A DNA stretch of 64,000 bases from Dendrobium chrysotoxum (GCA_019925795.1 CM034300.1:55100873-55164872); one strand, 5' to 3'; numbered from the stretch's first letter, positions 50,201 to 61,686 are shown. The notes: generated by a model from the sequence alone, not told the origin. Made by a program: numbers and translations.

Positions 50201-50995
50201 GATATATGATAAGTGCATAAAGGGTTTTTGAAAGATAAAGATTAATAAGTCCTATTTTTAATGACATCATAAATGTTAAAAAGCATTCATGCATTTAACA
50301 CATCAATAAATTTTACTACAATAAGAACATAGTGGAAGAATTGTTGATCAATAAATACGCATGAATTTTTTCAAAGAAAGCAACTTCATAAGATATTCTA
50401 AAAAAAATTTCAAGAATTTCTTAACTAATTTTAATTAATGAATAAGTCATAAGAAATTTTCAAAAGTATGCAATTAACAAATAGGTAGATTTGATAAAAT
50501 TACAAATCTTAAATTTTTTACTACACCAAATGACATTATTTTAGCTTGAATTTTTTTTTTAAGATTTCTTATGATTTTTTCATTATTTACAAACAAAAAA
50601 AAATACCAACTTTTAGTAAAAATATAAGTCACAAGAAATTTTTGAAATATATAATTTGCAAATGAGCAGATTCAATAAGTTTGATGTTCTTGAACTTTTA
50701 AGCATATTAAATGATATTATTTTGAAAAAAAATGATTAATTGTGACATGCTTAACCTTTGTAAAAAAAATTTAGAAATTGTTCACAATCAGTTTAATTGC
50801 AAAATTTCATTGAAAAAAGATAGATCATAATTTCAATATCAGGACATTCAAATTACTAATTCTCTCAGTAATTAAAATAATATAATGTTAAGTCAAATTT
50901 TCTTGGGAATAGCATAAATATGTGAAATATTATACAAATAACCCCTCATAGATGACATGATTGAAGAATTAGATTTAATAAATATTACTGAAAAA
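50201..50995. other. A/T-rich stretch with a diverged direct repeat
   Basis: No gene is visible. A block of about 105 bp at 50443-50547 recurs at about 50625-50730 (TAAGTCATAAGAAATTTT versus TAAGTCACAAGAAATTTT, followed by similar AAATGATATTATTTT ends), roughly 182 bp apart. Confidence 0.5.
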
Positions 50996-51765
50996 TTTTT
51001 TTTTTTTTTTTTGAGGGAATGCAAAGAGCAAATTTTATTGAATACCAAATAGTAGGACCTAAGTGATAGCTCCCCTATCACATTCCTCCTTTAACAAAGA
51101 CACAAAGTAAGGAGGAATATTATTACAACCAACGTCATCCCAAAAAAAATTCCTAGAAGAAGCTAAGTTAGCACAACAATCGACTAACTTATTACATTTC
51201 CTATTTACAACTTGAATGACTACTTGACTAAACTCCTTAAGAAAGGAAAGATCTTTCCTCTTGAAGAAAGGATCCTTGACATCATCATAATTCAGCATAC
51301 TGTGAACATTTTTCATTACATTAACACAATCTCCTTCAATAATAATACCCTTCTTCTCAAACATCCATTCTTGCATAACCTTCTTAAAAGCCATAATAGA
51401 ATGGAACTCAAGCTCAGTAGGATCCCAATGTAAACAAGAGAACCCAAAAGCACATAGAAATCTTCCTTTAGAATCTCTTATCACTCCACCAATGCCTCCC
51501 TCGTAATTGCTTTTTAAAGAGGCATCAATGTTGAGCTTGATCCAGTCGGGTGGAGGAGGATGCCAAAAGTCTTTGGACAACTTCACCAGCTGGTTGACAT
51601 CCCAGGCTTCTGAATGGAATGATGCCGCAGCATAACAAACAGAGTAAGTAGCAGTTACCGTGGTGTTCACCTCCTTCTCCCCATGTTGTAGCTTATTCCT
51701 GCTCTTCCAAGATAGATACATAGCTAAACAATACAAGTTCCCTATAAAAGGGTTAGCTGAAAATT
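50996..51765 (-). mobile_element. 5'-truncated LINE (L1-type) with RNase H end
   Basis: A poly(T) run at 50996-51012 is the poly(A) tail of a minus-strand LINE. The body is the C-terminal part of ORF2, and the 5' end breaks off near 51765 after NPFIGNLYCLAMYLSWKSRN. A target duplication is not clear; CTGAAAAAT at 50988-50996 and CTGAAAAT at 51757-51764 are a possible decayed pair. Confidence 0.85.
51059..51736 (-). pseudogene. LINE ORF2 C-terminal fragment: RNase H domain
   Basis: This is an open frame of 225 codons from an internal Met, so it is a fragment and not a gene with its own start. After a basic linker (SWKSRNKLQHG) comes the RNase H fold of plant LINEs: WIKLNIDASLKSNYEGGIGG with the first catalytic Asp, VIRDSKGRFL, ELEFHSIM with Glu, IIIEGDCVNV with the second Asp, and NRKCNKLVDCCANLA with the last Asp. 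All four acidic residues are present and the frame has no stop, so this insertion is younger than the others here. Reverse transcriptase is absent. Confidence 0.88.
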
Positions 51766-53637
51766 ATTTAAAAGCAGAAAAATCAAGGTATTATACAAAT
51801 TCTTAATATTTTTTAAGAACCCTTTTTGTTACCATCTCCACATCACTTTTCTAAGGCACATTGCTCCATTTATTTCCATCCTTCTTAACGTTGAATTTTT
51901 TATTTTTTATTTGAAGAAAAAGAAAGTTTAAAAATATGTATTGTAATTTTTCTATTCCCCTTAGAGGGGGTATTTTACCCTTTTTTCAATTAATAACATT
52001 TGAAATTTACAAAACTAAAAAAACCCTTCTTTTATTAAAATTGTTTCATATCTCTTAAAAAAATTGCAAAAGCTCGTGAGGGTTCAAGTCCAATTTTGGA
52101 GTTAGGCATGCCATTTCTAACATTTAGACCCATTTGAGACTATTATTTTATGTAATGGAGCCTTTACGAGCAATTTTGAGGAACATTAAAGAGGTGTAAG
52201 CAACATTTTATAATAACATTTATTCCAAATGATATGCCAACTTCAAAAAATGATAAAATTATCATTGGAAAAATTTTATTCCCGCATGACACTTTTTCTT
52301 AACTGTGACTAAGTATAGGCAAATCATAATTTTTATATGACAAGCTAGGATATAAAACTTAGTACATTGAAGAGTGAAATTGCAAATGATGAGTATTCCT
52401 CTAGTCCAATACACCATTATAGATCTACATTGACACATTTAGGGAGTGATTGTGCCTTATAACTTCCTCAAAATTATGATTTTAGACCTCAAAGTTTCAA
52501 GACCAAAATTAGTTGCAAACTCAAAGACTTTGATGTCAAAAAATAGGGGGCAAATTATACATCATCAAATAATTCTTTCAAGAAGCTCAAATGTTGATGT
52601 AAGTAAATAAAATATTTTCAAGTTCAACTTTGGGACTATTTGAACTTTATTCTAAAAACTTATAGTCAAAATGAATGTTTTGATATAATAAATCTAATAA
52701 TACAAAAGTGACTTCATTTGAGTTTAAATTGATCTAAATCAAGTTCATAGTATAGTTAGAAATTCATGGTACTATTTAAGGGTCAAAAAATCTCCAAAAC
52801 TTACATGTGTAAGGCCAAAATGAGCATCTCAATAAAAAGAATCTGATGAGCCAAAGATAGCACAATTTTATTGTCGGTAAGACATGTAAATGTCTATAGA
52901 ATCTAATATGATTAAAGAGATTAATATAGATCATCCAATAAAGTGTTTGGATACTTTAATAAAAATATCCAAATTTTCACTTAAAATAAATATTTAAGTA
53001 AGACCTCATTCTTCACATGAAGGGCTTCTAAAGTTGGAGTGAGCCCACACATTTTAGAAACTTAGAATGATGTGTGATTGTCGCTATGTGGTTGATATCA
53101 TCATATCATTGTCATTTAAATATCATTGCCTTAACACCATTATTTTTTTCCAAGTGACACCAACGTATGCAGTCACTTGACCACTATAACTCACCATCAA
53201 CTGACAATAATGACTTTTTGTTTCTTGACCTCTTTTTATTGACCATCGATTGACATTGATGCCTATTACCTCTCTTTGGTTCAATAATACTTTTCACTAC
53301 ACTCACACGAGGCCTATAATTTAGAATTTGTAATTTTGGCATTCTCCAATTAAGGGAAGGGCATATTTCTATATTATTTATTTACATAATGAATAATTTC
53401 AACTCGGGAAGACATCATGTTTTTTATTTCTTTTAGTCTTTAAGTTTTTCGCATTAGAACTCATGAAATTTTAACATTACAATTATTTCAAAGTTTTAAA
53501 GAAGGTCATCGCTCTGCCTTCGTCCTACCCCGCTAGTGCTCATAAGTTTTGTTCTCTTGCTATTACCTAGAATATTTGATTCTTTCGTGCTCTTCAACTT
53601 TTTAGGGAAGTCTTCTACTCTTCTTTCTCTAGTGTTC
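51766..53637. other. Non-coding stretch, nothing recognised
   Basis: No frame longer than about 60 codons, no terminal repeats and no RNA gene are visible. Composition is moderately A/T-rich. The section 53130-53290 has short repeats of TTGACCAT and CAACTGACA type. Confidence 0.6.
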
Positions 53638-54545
53638 TTTTTTTTATTATTTTTTTTTAAATTAAAACCCTTCAATGGGCCTACACATTTATAACAAAAA
53701 AAAATAGTACAAGGTCCTTAAGGGAACCTCCAGCTCCCTACTACTCAAAAGAGCTACAAACAAATAAAAAAATAACCTATGAGCCAGAATTCTCCACTAA
53801 GGAAAAGTACAAGAAACCCTAATAGCATTATAGGATCGCTAGAAGCAAAAGCCCAAAAAGAACAAAAAAAGGTATAGTCATTCAGCTCGGTGTTGACACC
53901 CAAAAAAGAGCCCTGTAGAAAAATATGAGAGTTCTACAAAAATCTTCTCAGCTTACTGAAGCCACAAATGACCTGCAAAAGGAAACTATAGAGCATCTGG
54001 ACCAAAATGTTACAAGCAATATAAAAATAGTCCAAAGAAATTATAAAAAATATAGTAGATATGAGATATACAGTTAAGTAAGTAATGCCAGTAACCCAAT
54101 AATGAGTACCAAAAGATAAATCTTGAACCCATAATATTAAGCAGTAAATTTAATTTCTTAGAAATGATGCTCCAAGAACATATTGAAGCAAACCCATAAG
54201 TATAGTACAAAATCACATCAATATTATAGCAGCAATAATTATCCATAGTGACAGCCAATAAGGAGTTCCAATAGTAATAATACCTAAGAAATGCTCCAAT
54301 GATAACTCTAGCTGAACATATCAAATACAACATATCAAAGGTTAACCAATAATACCACAATAAGCACAAACCGAAAAGGCAAGACACAAAGTATGTCATA
54401 GTTGGAATCAGAACATAATAGTAGAATGCATTGAGCTCAACCAAGGCAAAATGCACAATCACAGAAGAAGAGATCCGACCATTGAAGCTGCAGTAATCAC
54501 CTAGAGGATCATCAGATAGCACCCAAGGTGGCTCACACAGAATTC
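53638..54545 (-). mobile_element. LINE 3' end, minus strand
   Basis: T-rich runs at 53638-53670 are a decayed poly(A) tail on the minus strand, preceded (minus sense) by a 3' untranslated region with GTGTAGGCCCATTGAAGGG. The 170-codon frame at 54010-54522 starts with LSDDPLGDYCSFNGRISSS and is otherwise Tyr/Leu/Cys-rich. I read it as the end of ORF2 running into the untranslated region, not as a membrane protein. It abuts a LINE in the opposite orientation. Confidence 0.65.
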
Positions 54546-54682
54546 CGCAGATGGAGGTATCCCAGTCATAGAGAAAACAAAATCCATCTTTCTTTATTCA
54601 TTGGCCTTGGCCTGCCTAGGTTTTTCTTTTTCTTGGCTTTTTAATTATGTTGTAGCTTCTTCTGAGAGCCTCTCCCTCTTGA

Positions 54683-55925
54683 ATGGCAACTAACCCTATT
54701 AAGATGATAGGTCTTGGTTTTTTAGCCATTAAAAATCAATCTTGCTCTTTTAAAAAAGGTTTTAGCTGGTTCTTCCCCTATTATTTTTCATGAGCTTAAA
54801 TCCATAACCCACTGTAAGATGACTGTGCTTGGATCTCTTAGGAAGAGATTGAGGTGCTTGCTACTTCTTTTGAGTTTTCTTTAGTTGGGAAGTTTTCACT
54901 TCACCGGCCTAAGCTTGATGCCATTTATAAATTTTTTTCAACGTGAAACTTTTTGGTGAGTTTTTGGTTACCTTATTGGATCCTTATCATATATTGATCA
55001 AGCTAGCTAATGATTTGGATTATAGTTATATTTTTGCTAATAGATCATACTATGTTAGTAACTGTTTAATGAGACCTTTTAAATGGTCTCCTTTCTTTGA
55101 CATTGTCAAGGAATACCTTGTCATACCAATTTTGTTTTCTTTTTTAGTACGGCCTCATTTTTCCCCTCAAATTCTCTTTGGTGTGGGCTCATTATTTGGT
55201 CGTCCTCTTCAAATGGACAATGCCATGGCTAATGAGACCAGACCTTCTATTGCTCAAGTTCTTGTGGAGATAGATATTTCTAAAAAATATCCTAATACCA
55301 TGTGGCTTGGCCCTAAGAAATTTGGGTATATTTAGAAGGTTGTGATGGAAAAATTTTCATCCTTTTGTGATCACCATAAAATGCTTGGTTATAGTATATT
55401 TGAGTGCTATTTACTGCATCCTCATTGAGGAAAAAAGTCTATTTTAAATAAAATTTATAGGGGTTGATCCAAATGGAAATGCTTCTCTAGCCCCTTCTTC
55501 AGGGTTAAGGATTTTAACAATGTTTCTTTTATTAAGAAAAATGTGGGTGTTAAGGATTCTATGGATGGGGAGGTTATCCCTATTATCTCTGATTGTAACA
55601 TTGCTCTCATTAGGAAAGCGGTCTCAAATGCTCCTTCTTAGGAGGTTAATAATATTTACATTAAACCTATTGATGTTATACCTTCCTTTTCAGTTACTAA
55701 CTCCTTTAGTGATGCAATGCCTACCAGTAGTAATGTTGCCCCTATTTTGCTTCCTACAATTTCTACTTCCAAAATATTGTTACCTAATAATGACTTGATG
55801 TGTCAATTTGAGGTGGGGGTGGAGGAGGGGGGAGTCCTAGCGTATGAAAGGTTTCAAATTGGGAAGACGGGGAAATTAATTCAACTGAGGATTTCAACCC
55901 AAATAACTCTTTTAAAGATTAAATT
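54683..55925 (+). pseudogene. LINE ORF1 (DUF4283-type RNA-binding protein, broken)
   Basis: It starts MATNPIKMIGLGF at 54683. The DUF4283-like region follows: EEIEVLATSFEFSLVGKFSL, LFGEFLVTLLDPYHILIKLA, FANRSYYVSNCLMRPFKWSP, LFGRPLQMDNA and SIAQVLVEIDISKKYP (54850-55335). A zinc knuckle follows in which one Cys and the His are replaced (CDHHKMLGYSIFEC, about 55360-55410). The C-terminal part to about 55925 is Ser/Asn/Thr-rich and frame-shifted. ORF1 proteins of plant L1 elements bind the element RNA. Confidence 0.82.
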
Positions 55926-56029
55926 TTAATCATTTACATGAATCATTGGATGATTTTTAGTTGGTCTCTTCAAAGAAAAATTATTGTACTCCATCTTTTG
56001 ATAATAGAGACACTAGATTAAAAGCTTCT

Positions 56030-59000
56030 TACCAAATTGGTTTTTATAATTAGCTCTATCATATAGAATATTAGATGTGTTTGCAAGCTTGAAACTCACT
56101 ATCATTTGTGCAATCTTTATAGGATTTACAATTTTTTTATCTTTACTTGAGCTTATGGTTGATGCTTCTAAACTTTTATTATTCCAAAAATAATTGGGTT
56201 TTGATTTTTCTTATGCTAACACTTATGGAAAAATTTGATTATTTCAGAAAGAATATATTAATTTATCAATTATTAGAGATTTTGATCAGATATTGCATTA
56301 TGGTTTTTCTAATTTTAATGTTTTTATTATGGGTTCTACACTGCATACAAGTTGTTCTATTCGGTATACTTCCTTTATGGAAAAAGTTACATGATTATTT
56401 TAATTGCTATGATGGTTCTTGGTTTAGTTATTATGATTTTAATATCATTTCTACTGTTTCTAAGACAGTAGGAGGTGCCCCTCCTAATGACAGACTTTGG
56501 GAAAGATTAGATAGGATCCTTTTCAATAATTATTGGCTAGCCCTTTTTCCTAATACTTCTATGGAACATCTCAGTAAGACTGCTTTTCACCACATTCCCT
56601 TGCTTTATAGAACTAAGCAAGTTAATTTTACTGGATATATACCTTTTGTTTTTCAGAACATGTGGCTTCAATCTCGAAATTTCTTTACTATTGTTAAGAA
56701 TAATTGGATGACAGCTATGCACACTATGAGGGTACTAATGTTATTGTTTATTTTATTTTTAAAATCAAATGTCTTAAATAGATCTTTATATGGTGGAATA
56801 AAAATATTTTTGGTAATATCTTTAAATATATTTTAAAAGTTGAGGAGAACGTCATTTATTATGAAAATACTTTGTCTCTAATAATTGTGATGAAAATAGG
56901 AAAGCTCTTATCCATGCTAAAAGTAATCTTACTTCTCTTCAATAGATAAAGGAACCTTATTGGTGGCAAAAGACTATTTCTAAACACCTTTTTTCCAATA
57001 CAAGTAAATCTAGATCCTTTATAAATAAAATCAAATTGGAGTATAGTGATCGGATTGAAGACAGGGATATTATATATGTTTCGGCTTTCTCTCATTTTAA
57101 ATATATACTTGGTATTTCTAAGGAAGTTGGGACTATTTCTAATCCCTAATTTATTCCTTCTCTTATTTCTAGGGAGGATGATTTTAACTTTTCTAGATCA
57201 CCTGATGAACTTGAAGTTTATAATATTATGATAGATATGAATTAGGACTCAGCTACTGGACTTGATGGTTTTACCAATTCCTTCTATTTGAAATCTTGGC
57301 CTATTATTAATGAGAATTAATGTAAAGCTATTTTGGCCTTTTTTTTAAATGGCTTTAGCATTACTAAATTTTTTTACCGACACTTCAATAGCTCTGATAC
57401 CTAAATGTGAGAATCCTAAAAACTGGAATGATTTTAGACCTATTAGCCTTAGCACTACTTTTAATAAGATTATTTTAAAACTTTTGGCTTCTAGATTGGC
57501 TCTTTGTCTTCCTAGAATTATATCTTTGAATCAGATTGGCTTTGTGAAAGGTAAAAATATTTCTGACAATATTTTGTTTTGCCCAGGAAGTAATTCAGGA
57601 CATGCATAAAAATGTTATTGGTTATAACTTATTTTTTAAGTTGGATATTACTAAAGCTTATGATAATAATATTAACTACTCTTTCATTTTTTAATAGATA
57701 ACTCTCATTAAAAGTATTGTTGAAAATGTTTGGTTCTCTATTCTTATTAATAGTAGGTCTTAAGGTTTTTTTAAAGCTAGCTAGGGTGTTAGGCAAGGGG
57801 ACACTTTATCTTCTTCTCTCTATTTTACTAATGCTGAATACTTATTTAGAGGTTTGCAGCATAATTTTTCAACTTATAAAAGCATGGCCTTTAGGAATTT
57901 TGGTGGTTTAAATATTTCTCATCTTTGTTTTATTGATGATATCATTTTGTTTGTAATGGCTCTATAAAAAATGTTATGAGAATAAAAAAACTTCTTAAAA
58001 CATTTGAAATGAAAGTGGTCTTTAACAATAATAAGAGTACCTTTATTGTGTTTAAGGGTATGCTGATGAAGAGAACTAGTAGCATCAATTCTATAACTAG
58101 TTTTAAAAATCAATTGCTTCCTTTTTATTATTTTGGGAGCCCTCTCCATAAAGGTCATAAAAGATATTTCATTTTTGATAAAATGTTTGCAAGCATTCTT
58201 AAGAAATTATCTACTTGGAAATTTAAATTCTCATCTATAGGAGTTCGACTTATTCTTATTAAAAGTGTATTGTGTTCTATGCCTATTTACCTGTTGCAAA
58301 CTTTAAATTCTACTTTAAAAGTTTATTCTAGATTGAAAAAACTCTTGAATAAATTTTTTTGGGGTCCTACTCCAAATAATAAAAAGATTCATTGGTCTTC
58401 TTGGAATTCTTGTACTGGTCATTTTAAGGAGGGTGGTTTGGGTTGTAAATTAATTTTTGATATGGTTAAATGGTTTTCTTATAAACTTTGGCAGAAATTC
58501 AAAACTAATAATTCCTTGTGGGCTAATTTTATGAATAAAAAATATTACAAAACAATCACCCTATCAACTGCACTTTCAAGAAAGATCAATACTGTGGATG
58601 GAACAAATTATGTAAGATTAAATGGTAAGGAGAAATGACTCTTTCATGAGGGATTGGAAATAGTCACTTTTATTTTAGGCAGGATGATTGGATTGATATT
58701 AGGTCTCTTGACACTTATTTTAATGATCATTCTATTTCTATCATGAAGGTCTCTAACTTCATTAAGGATGGAAGGTGGTGTAGAATCTTCTTTTAAACCA
58801 AGTTCCTCAAAATGTTACTGACATTATTTGTGATATTCCGATAAAATATCATCTTAATGACCGGCCTATTTCAAATTCTCTATGGATGGTGAATTGCTTT
58901 AGAACTAAACTTAATTGTAATAACATTGTTTTATAAAATATGTAATTCTTCCACTCCTATTAATATTTATTTATTCACATGGAGAATTCTTAAAGGTTTT

Positions 59001-59355
59001 GTTCATGTTGATAATAGATTAAAAGATAAGGGTATTTTTATTGCTTCTAAATATCAATGTTTTTTTCATCTTGAAACTATAAAACATGTATTTTTAAATG
59101 TTCTTATTGTTTATAGAGTTTGGTTTATTTTGGATAATGCTTTTGATTTGATGATTAGGACTAGTAATAATAATTGCTTATCTTTATTAGCTATTTATTT
59201 TGCTAATAGACTTAAAGGTCATATTCTTATTGTTATTCCTATGGCTATTTTTTTTGCTTTTATGGTATGAGAGGAATAACATCAAATTATTGAACCAACT
59301 TCAAGATTATCTTATTCAGGTTGTTCGTCTTTATCATAAGAATAAGGTTTGCTGA
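56030..59355 (+). pseudogene. LINE ORF2 (endonuclease and reverse transcriptase, broken, 3' truncated)
   Basis: ORF2 nicks the target and copies the RNA. The AP-endonuclease region (about 56050-56620) shows NIRCVCKLETHYHLCN, DASKL, YANTYGKIWLF, then DFNIISTVSKTVGGAPPNDR and RLDRILFNNYWLALFP; the usual Ser-Asp-His end reads AFHHIPL, so a catalytic residue is lost. Reverse transcriptase (57190-58600): GLDGFTNSFYLKSW, TSIALIPKC, WNDFRPISLSTTFNKI, QIGFVKGKNISDNIL, KLDITKAYD, GVRQGDTLS-like, catalytic FIDDIILF, FYYFGSPLHKGHK, FFWG, KEGGLG. The zinc-binding region has YLFTWRILKGFVHVDNRLKD (58960-59030). It holds many stops and frameshifts. Confidence 0.88.
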
Positions 59356-60238
59356 TTTTAAAGATTTAAAAAGAAGGCAATCAAAAGATGCGCAGTGCGC
59401 CAAACAAATTGAAAAAAGGCACAAAATGAGCCCAAAACTAAAAAGATGTGAAATTGCCAAATTGAATACACAAAGTGTATCAAAAATCAAAAGATAAGCA
59501 AAGCGCCAAACAAATTGAAAAAGAGCCACAAAATTAGCCCATAAAAGCTGCTTCCATTCTTGTAAATCTCTAAAGTTTAGAAAACTCTTATGACTTTTTG
59601 ATAGATTCGTTACTTGAGTTTGAAAATCAAAATTGTTGATTCATTACTTTGCATTAATCTTCTATTAGATATATTTTATGAAAGGAGTTTTGAAAGATTT
59701 TTGTTTCCTTATCTAATTTGTTCATTGATTTAGATATTGGCTTAAAAAGTTTTTTTGGCCTTTTTTAAAACCAGAGCTTGGTTTAACAATTTCTGAATTT
59801 CTAACCTTTCTGGGTTATGAGTAGTCAATTCATGCCTTACTTAGCTTTTTGAATAAAATCAAGGGGTAGCTTTCTCATTACAAGAAAATTCTTGATTTTA
59901 TAAAAATTTCACAAGATCAGAGACTATTTTTGATCTTTTAGTCTATTTTTGTTTTACTTTTATTTTTTTTCTGCTCCTCTTCTTTTTGATAATGTCAAAG
60001 GGGGAGAACGTACTGTTGTATTTGTTGTATTTGTGTAGTTTATTTGTATTATAATTGTACTATTTTATTTGTGACATTTATTTGTATTGTGTAGTTTTTT
60101 TTTAAATAAAAAAAAAATTAAAAAATATGTTTCTCCCTATTTTTAAAAGTCTTTTCTTAGTGAGGGGGAGATTAGGAGAAAATACTTTTATTTGTAAATC
60201 CAATCAGAAATATTTGCCATCATCAAAAAGGGGGAGAA
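59356..60238 (+). other. Sirevirus 3' non-coding region with motif block and polypurine tracts
   Basis: From TTTTAAAGA at 59356 the sequence matches the 3' region of the gag-only element on the other strand. The motif block AAAAGATGCGCAGTGCGCC, AGGCACAAAATGAGCCC and CAAAGTGTATC is at 59385-59545. Purine tracts lie at 59995-60006 (AAAGGGGGAGAA), 60164-60172 and 60225-60238; the last abuts the LTR. The whole stretch from 59283 recurs at 63193-64000 with about 2-3 percent differences. Confidence 0.8.
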
Positions 60239-60778
60239 TGTTACAACTCGGGCTCACGAGTTCTTATTTTGATGATAACAAATATTATGGTTAATCTCCT
60301 AGTATTTAGAATATATATTTGTTTGTGTGTACTAACATTTCAGGAACAGCATGCATCAATCAAAGAAAGATTCAACACTCAAGAATAAGTAGAATAGGCT
60401 TTGTTGTATTTCTCATTAATGTACTTTTTGATTTCTTGAGTCAAGTCCTGTAAGGGTGTATGCTTATTTGTGACTATGTGTACACATACTCAGGGGGAGT
60501 GAGATGTTGTCAAAACCAGAAGTTTAACTTTTAAACAAATCGTACTAGATGATTTCTGATCGTCCAGGCCGATCTGTTCATTGAACTAATCATCCTGGAC
60601 GATCCAATATGATCTCAAAACTCTAGCCGCCATGATAATTTAGGTAAGAATTTAAGAGTCAAAATTTGTTCTAATCGTCCTGGATGATATGTATATCGTA
60701 CTGGACGATTTGTGCAAAATTTGTACTGATCGTCCTAGACTATCCCAGGATCGTACGGGACTATCAGGTCAAATTCTA

Positions 60779-61040
60779 CACATCATCCAGGACGATCCTG
60801 TGATCATCCGGGATAATGTTTGGCGGCAGAATTGAGTTTTTAGGGTTTTCTAAAGCCATCTTTTGGAGCACATCGTCTTGGACGATCCTGCGATCGTCCT
60901 GGACGATCTTTGGCTGCAGAATTGAGTTTTTAGGGTTTTCTGAAGCCGACTTTTGGAGCACATCGTCCTGGACGATCCGGCGATCGTCCTGGACGATCTT
61001 TGCCGCCAGAACTAATTTGGAAGGGTTTTTGGAGCTCTTT
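60779..61040 (+). repeat. 90-bp tandem repeat (about 2.8 units) in the LTR
   Basis: Units start at 60779, 60869 and 60959 with CACATC and hold two palindromic blocks (TCGTCCTGGACGA type) plus GAGTTTTTAGGGTTTTCT. The units lie just upstream of the TATTTAAG box, where they could act as repeated promoter elements. The frames at 60776-61046 on both strands are only translated repeats. Confidence 0.88.
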
Positions 61041-61047
61041 ATTTAAG
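61039..61047 (+). promoter_or_regulatory. Probable TATA box of the LTR promoter
   Basis: TTATTTAAG is followed by CTTTCTCAAGACACTT. The same arrangement occurs in the LTRs near 1682 (+), 2990 (-), 7400 (-) and 27285 (-), always just downstream of the palindrome cluster. The transcription start is expected about 30 bp further on; this is inferred from position and conservation only. Confidence 0.5.
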
Positions 61048-61686
61048 CTTTCTCAAGACACTTAATAGGTGTCTTTGGCAGCCATTGAGGCTTCATTCTT
61101 TTGAAGAAAACTTGAAGAGAGAGCTTGAAAGGGAGAGAGGAAAGGGTGGAGTTTGAGAGGGAGAAGAGCCTGGGAAGGGGGATTCTTGAGGGAGTGTGAG
61201 GGGGTTCACACGGTTGCTCCGGCAAGCTTGCACCTAAGTACCATCGGTTTCAAGGGTCGTCTCGAGGGAGGTTTTGGGAAGAAGAAGATCTGTTTGGTGT
61301 CAGAGGACCCGGCTACTCCGCCGCACCGGGGATGGTGGAAGTGATTTTGTAAGGGCTTCTCCGCCTAGCTGTGGGGGCTGAAGGAGAGACACTATTTGGT
61401 TTAGTGCAATACTTGGAGGGTGCCTCCGAGGAGTGGACGTAGGTCAGGTTAGACCGAACCACTATAAATCCGGTGTGTTCTTTCTTATTATTATTCGCAC
61501 TTTATTTTATTATGATTATCTGCTTGGGTGATATCTGTGATTGATCCTTTTATCGTTGTTTTAATTAGTTTCTGCTGTATGTTATAAAAAGATTTATGTT
61601 TTGTTTCAAATATCCAATTCACCCCCCCTCTTGGTTAGCCTCGGGACTAGTTCATCAAGGCTTAACATCCCTATCGAACTTTCAAG

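Larger units (their letters stand above)
54546..59355 (+). mobile_element. L1-type LINE, nearly full 5' end, lacking 3' end
   Basis: A plus-strand element with a short 5' untranslated region (to 54682), ORF1 and ORF2 (endonuclease, reverse transcriptase, zinc-binding region). It stops before the RNase H domain and tail. Its reading frame LWYERNNIKLLNQLQDYL crosses 59283 and runs to a TGA at 59353-59355; beyond that the DNA is sirevirus 3' region. The left boundary is uncertain by about 30 bp. Confidence 0.8.
60239..61684 (+). repeat. Sirevirus-like LTR, complete
   Basis: This 1446-bp LTR runs from TGTTACAACTCGGG to CGAACTTTCA. It is preceded by a polypurine tract and followed by a primer binding site. 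It contains many palindromes of the form GATCGTCCTGGACGATC, a 90-bp tandem repeat at 60779-61040, a TATTTAAG box at 61040-61047, and a conserved U5 end (CACCCCCCCTCTTGGTTAGCC). Because internal sequence lies on both sides in the same orientation, it is a shared LTR of two units or the 5' LTR of one with an older piece upstream. The frame at 61153-61344 lies in U5 and is not a gene. Confidence 0.9.

Noticed and set aside
54010..54522. 170-codon Tyr-rich frame resembling a multi-pass membrane protein
   Set aside because: It lies in the 3' end and untranslated region of a LINE next to its poly(A) tail, and its composition follows the T-rich DNA.
60776..61046. Overlapping frames with repeated IVQDD or FWSTSSWTI units on both strands
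   Set aside because: They are translations of the 90-bp LTR tandem repeat, not proteins.
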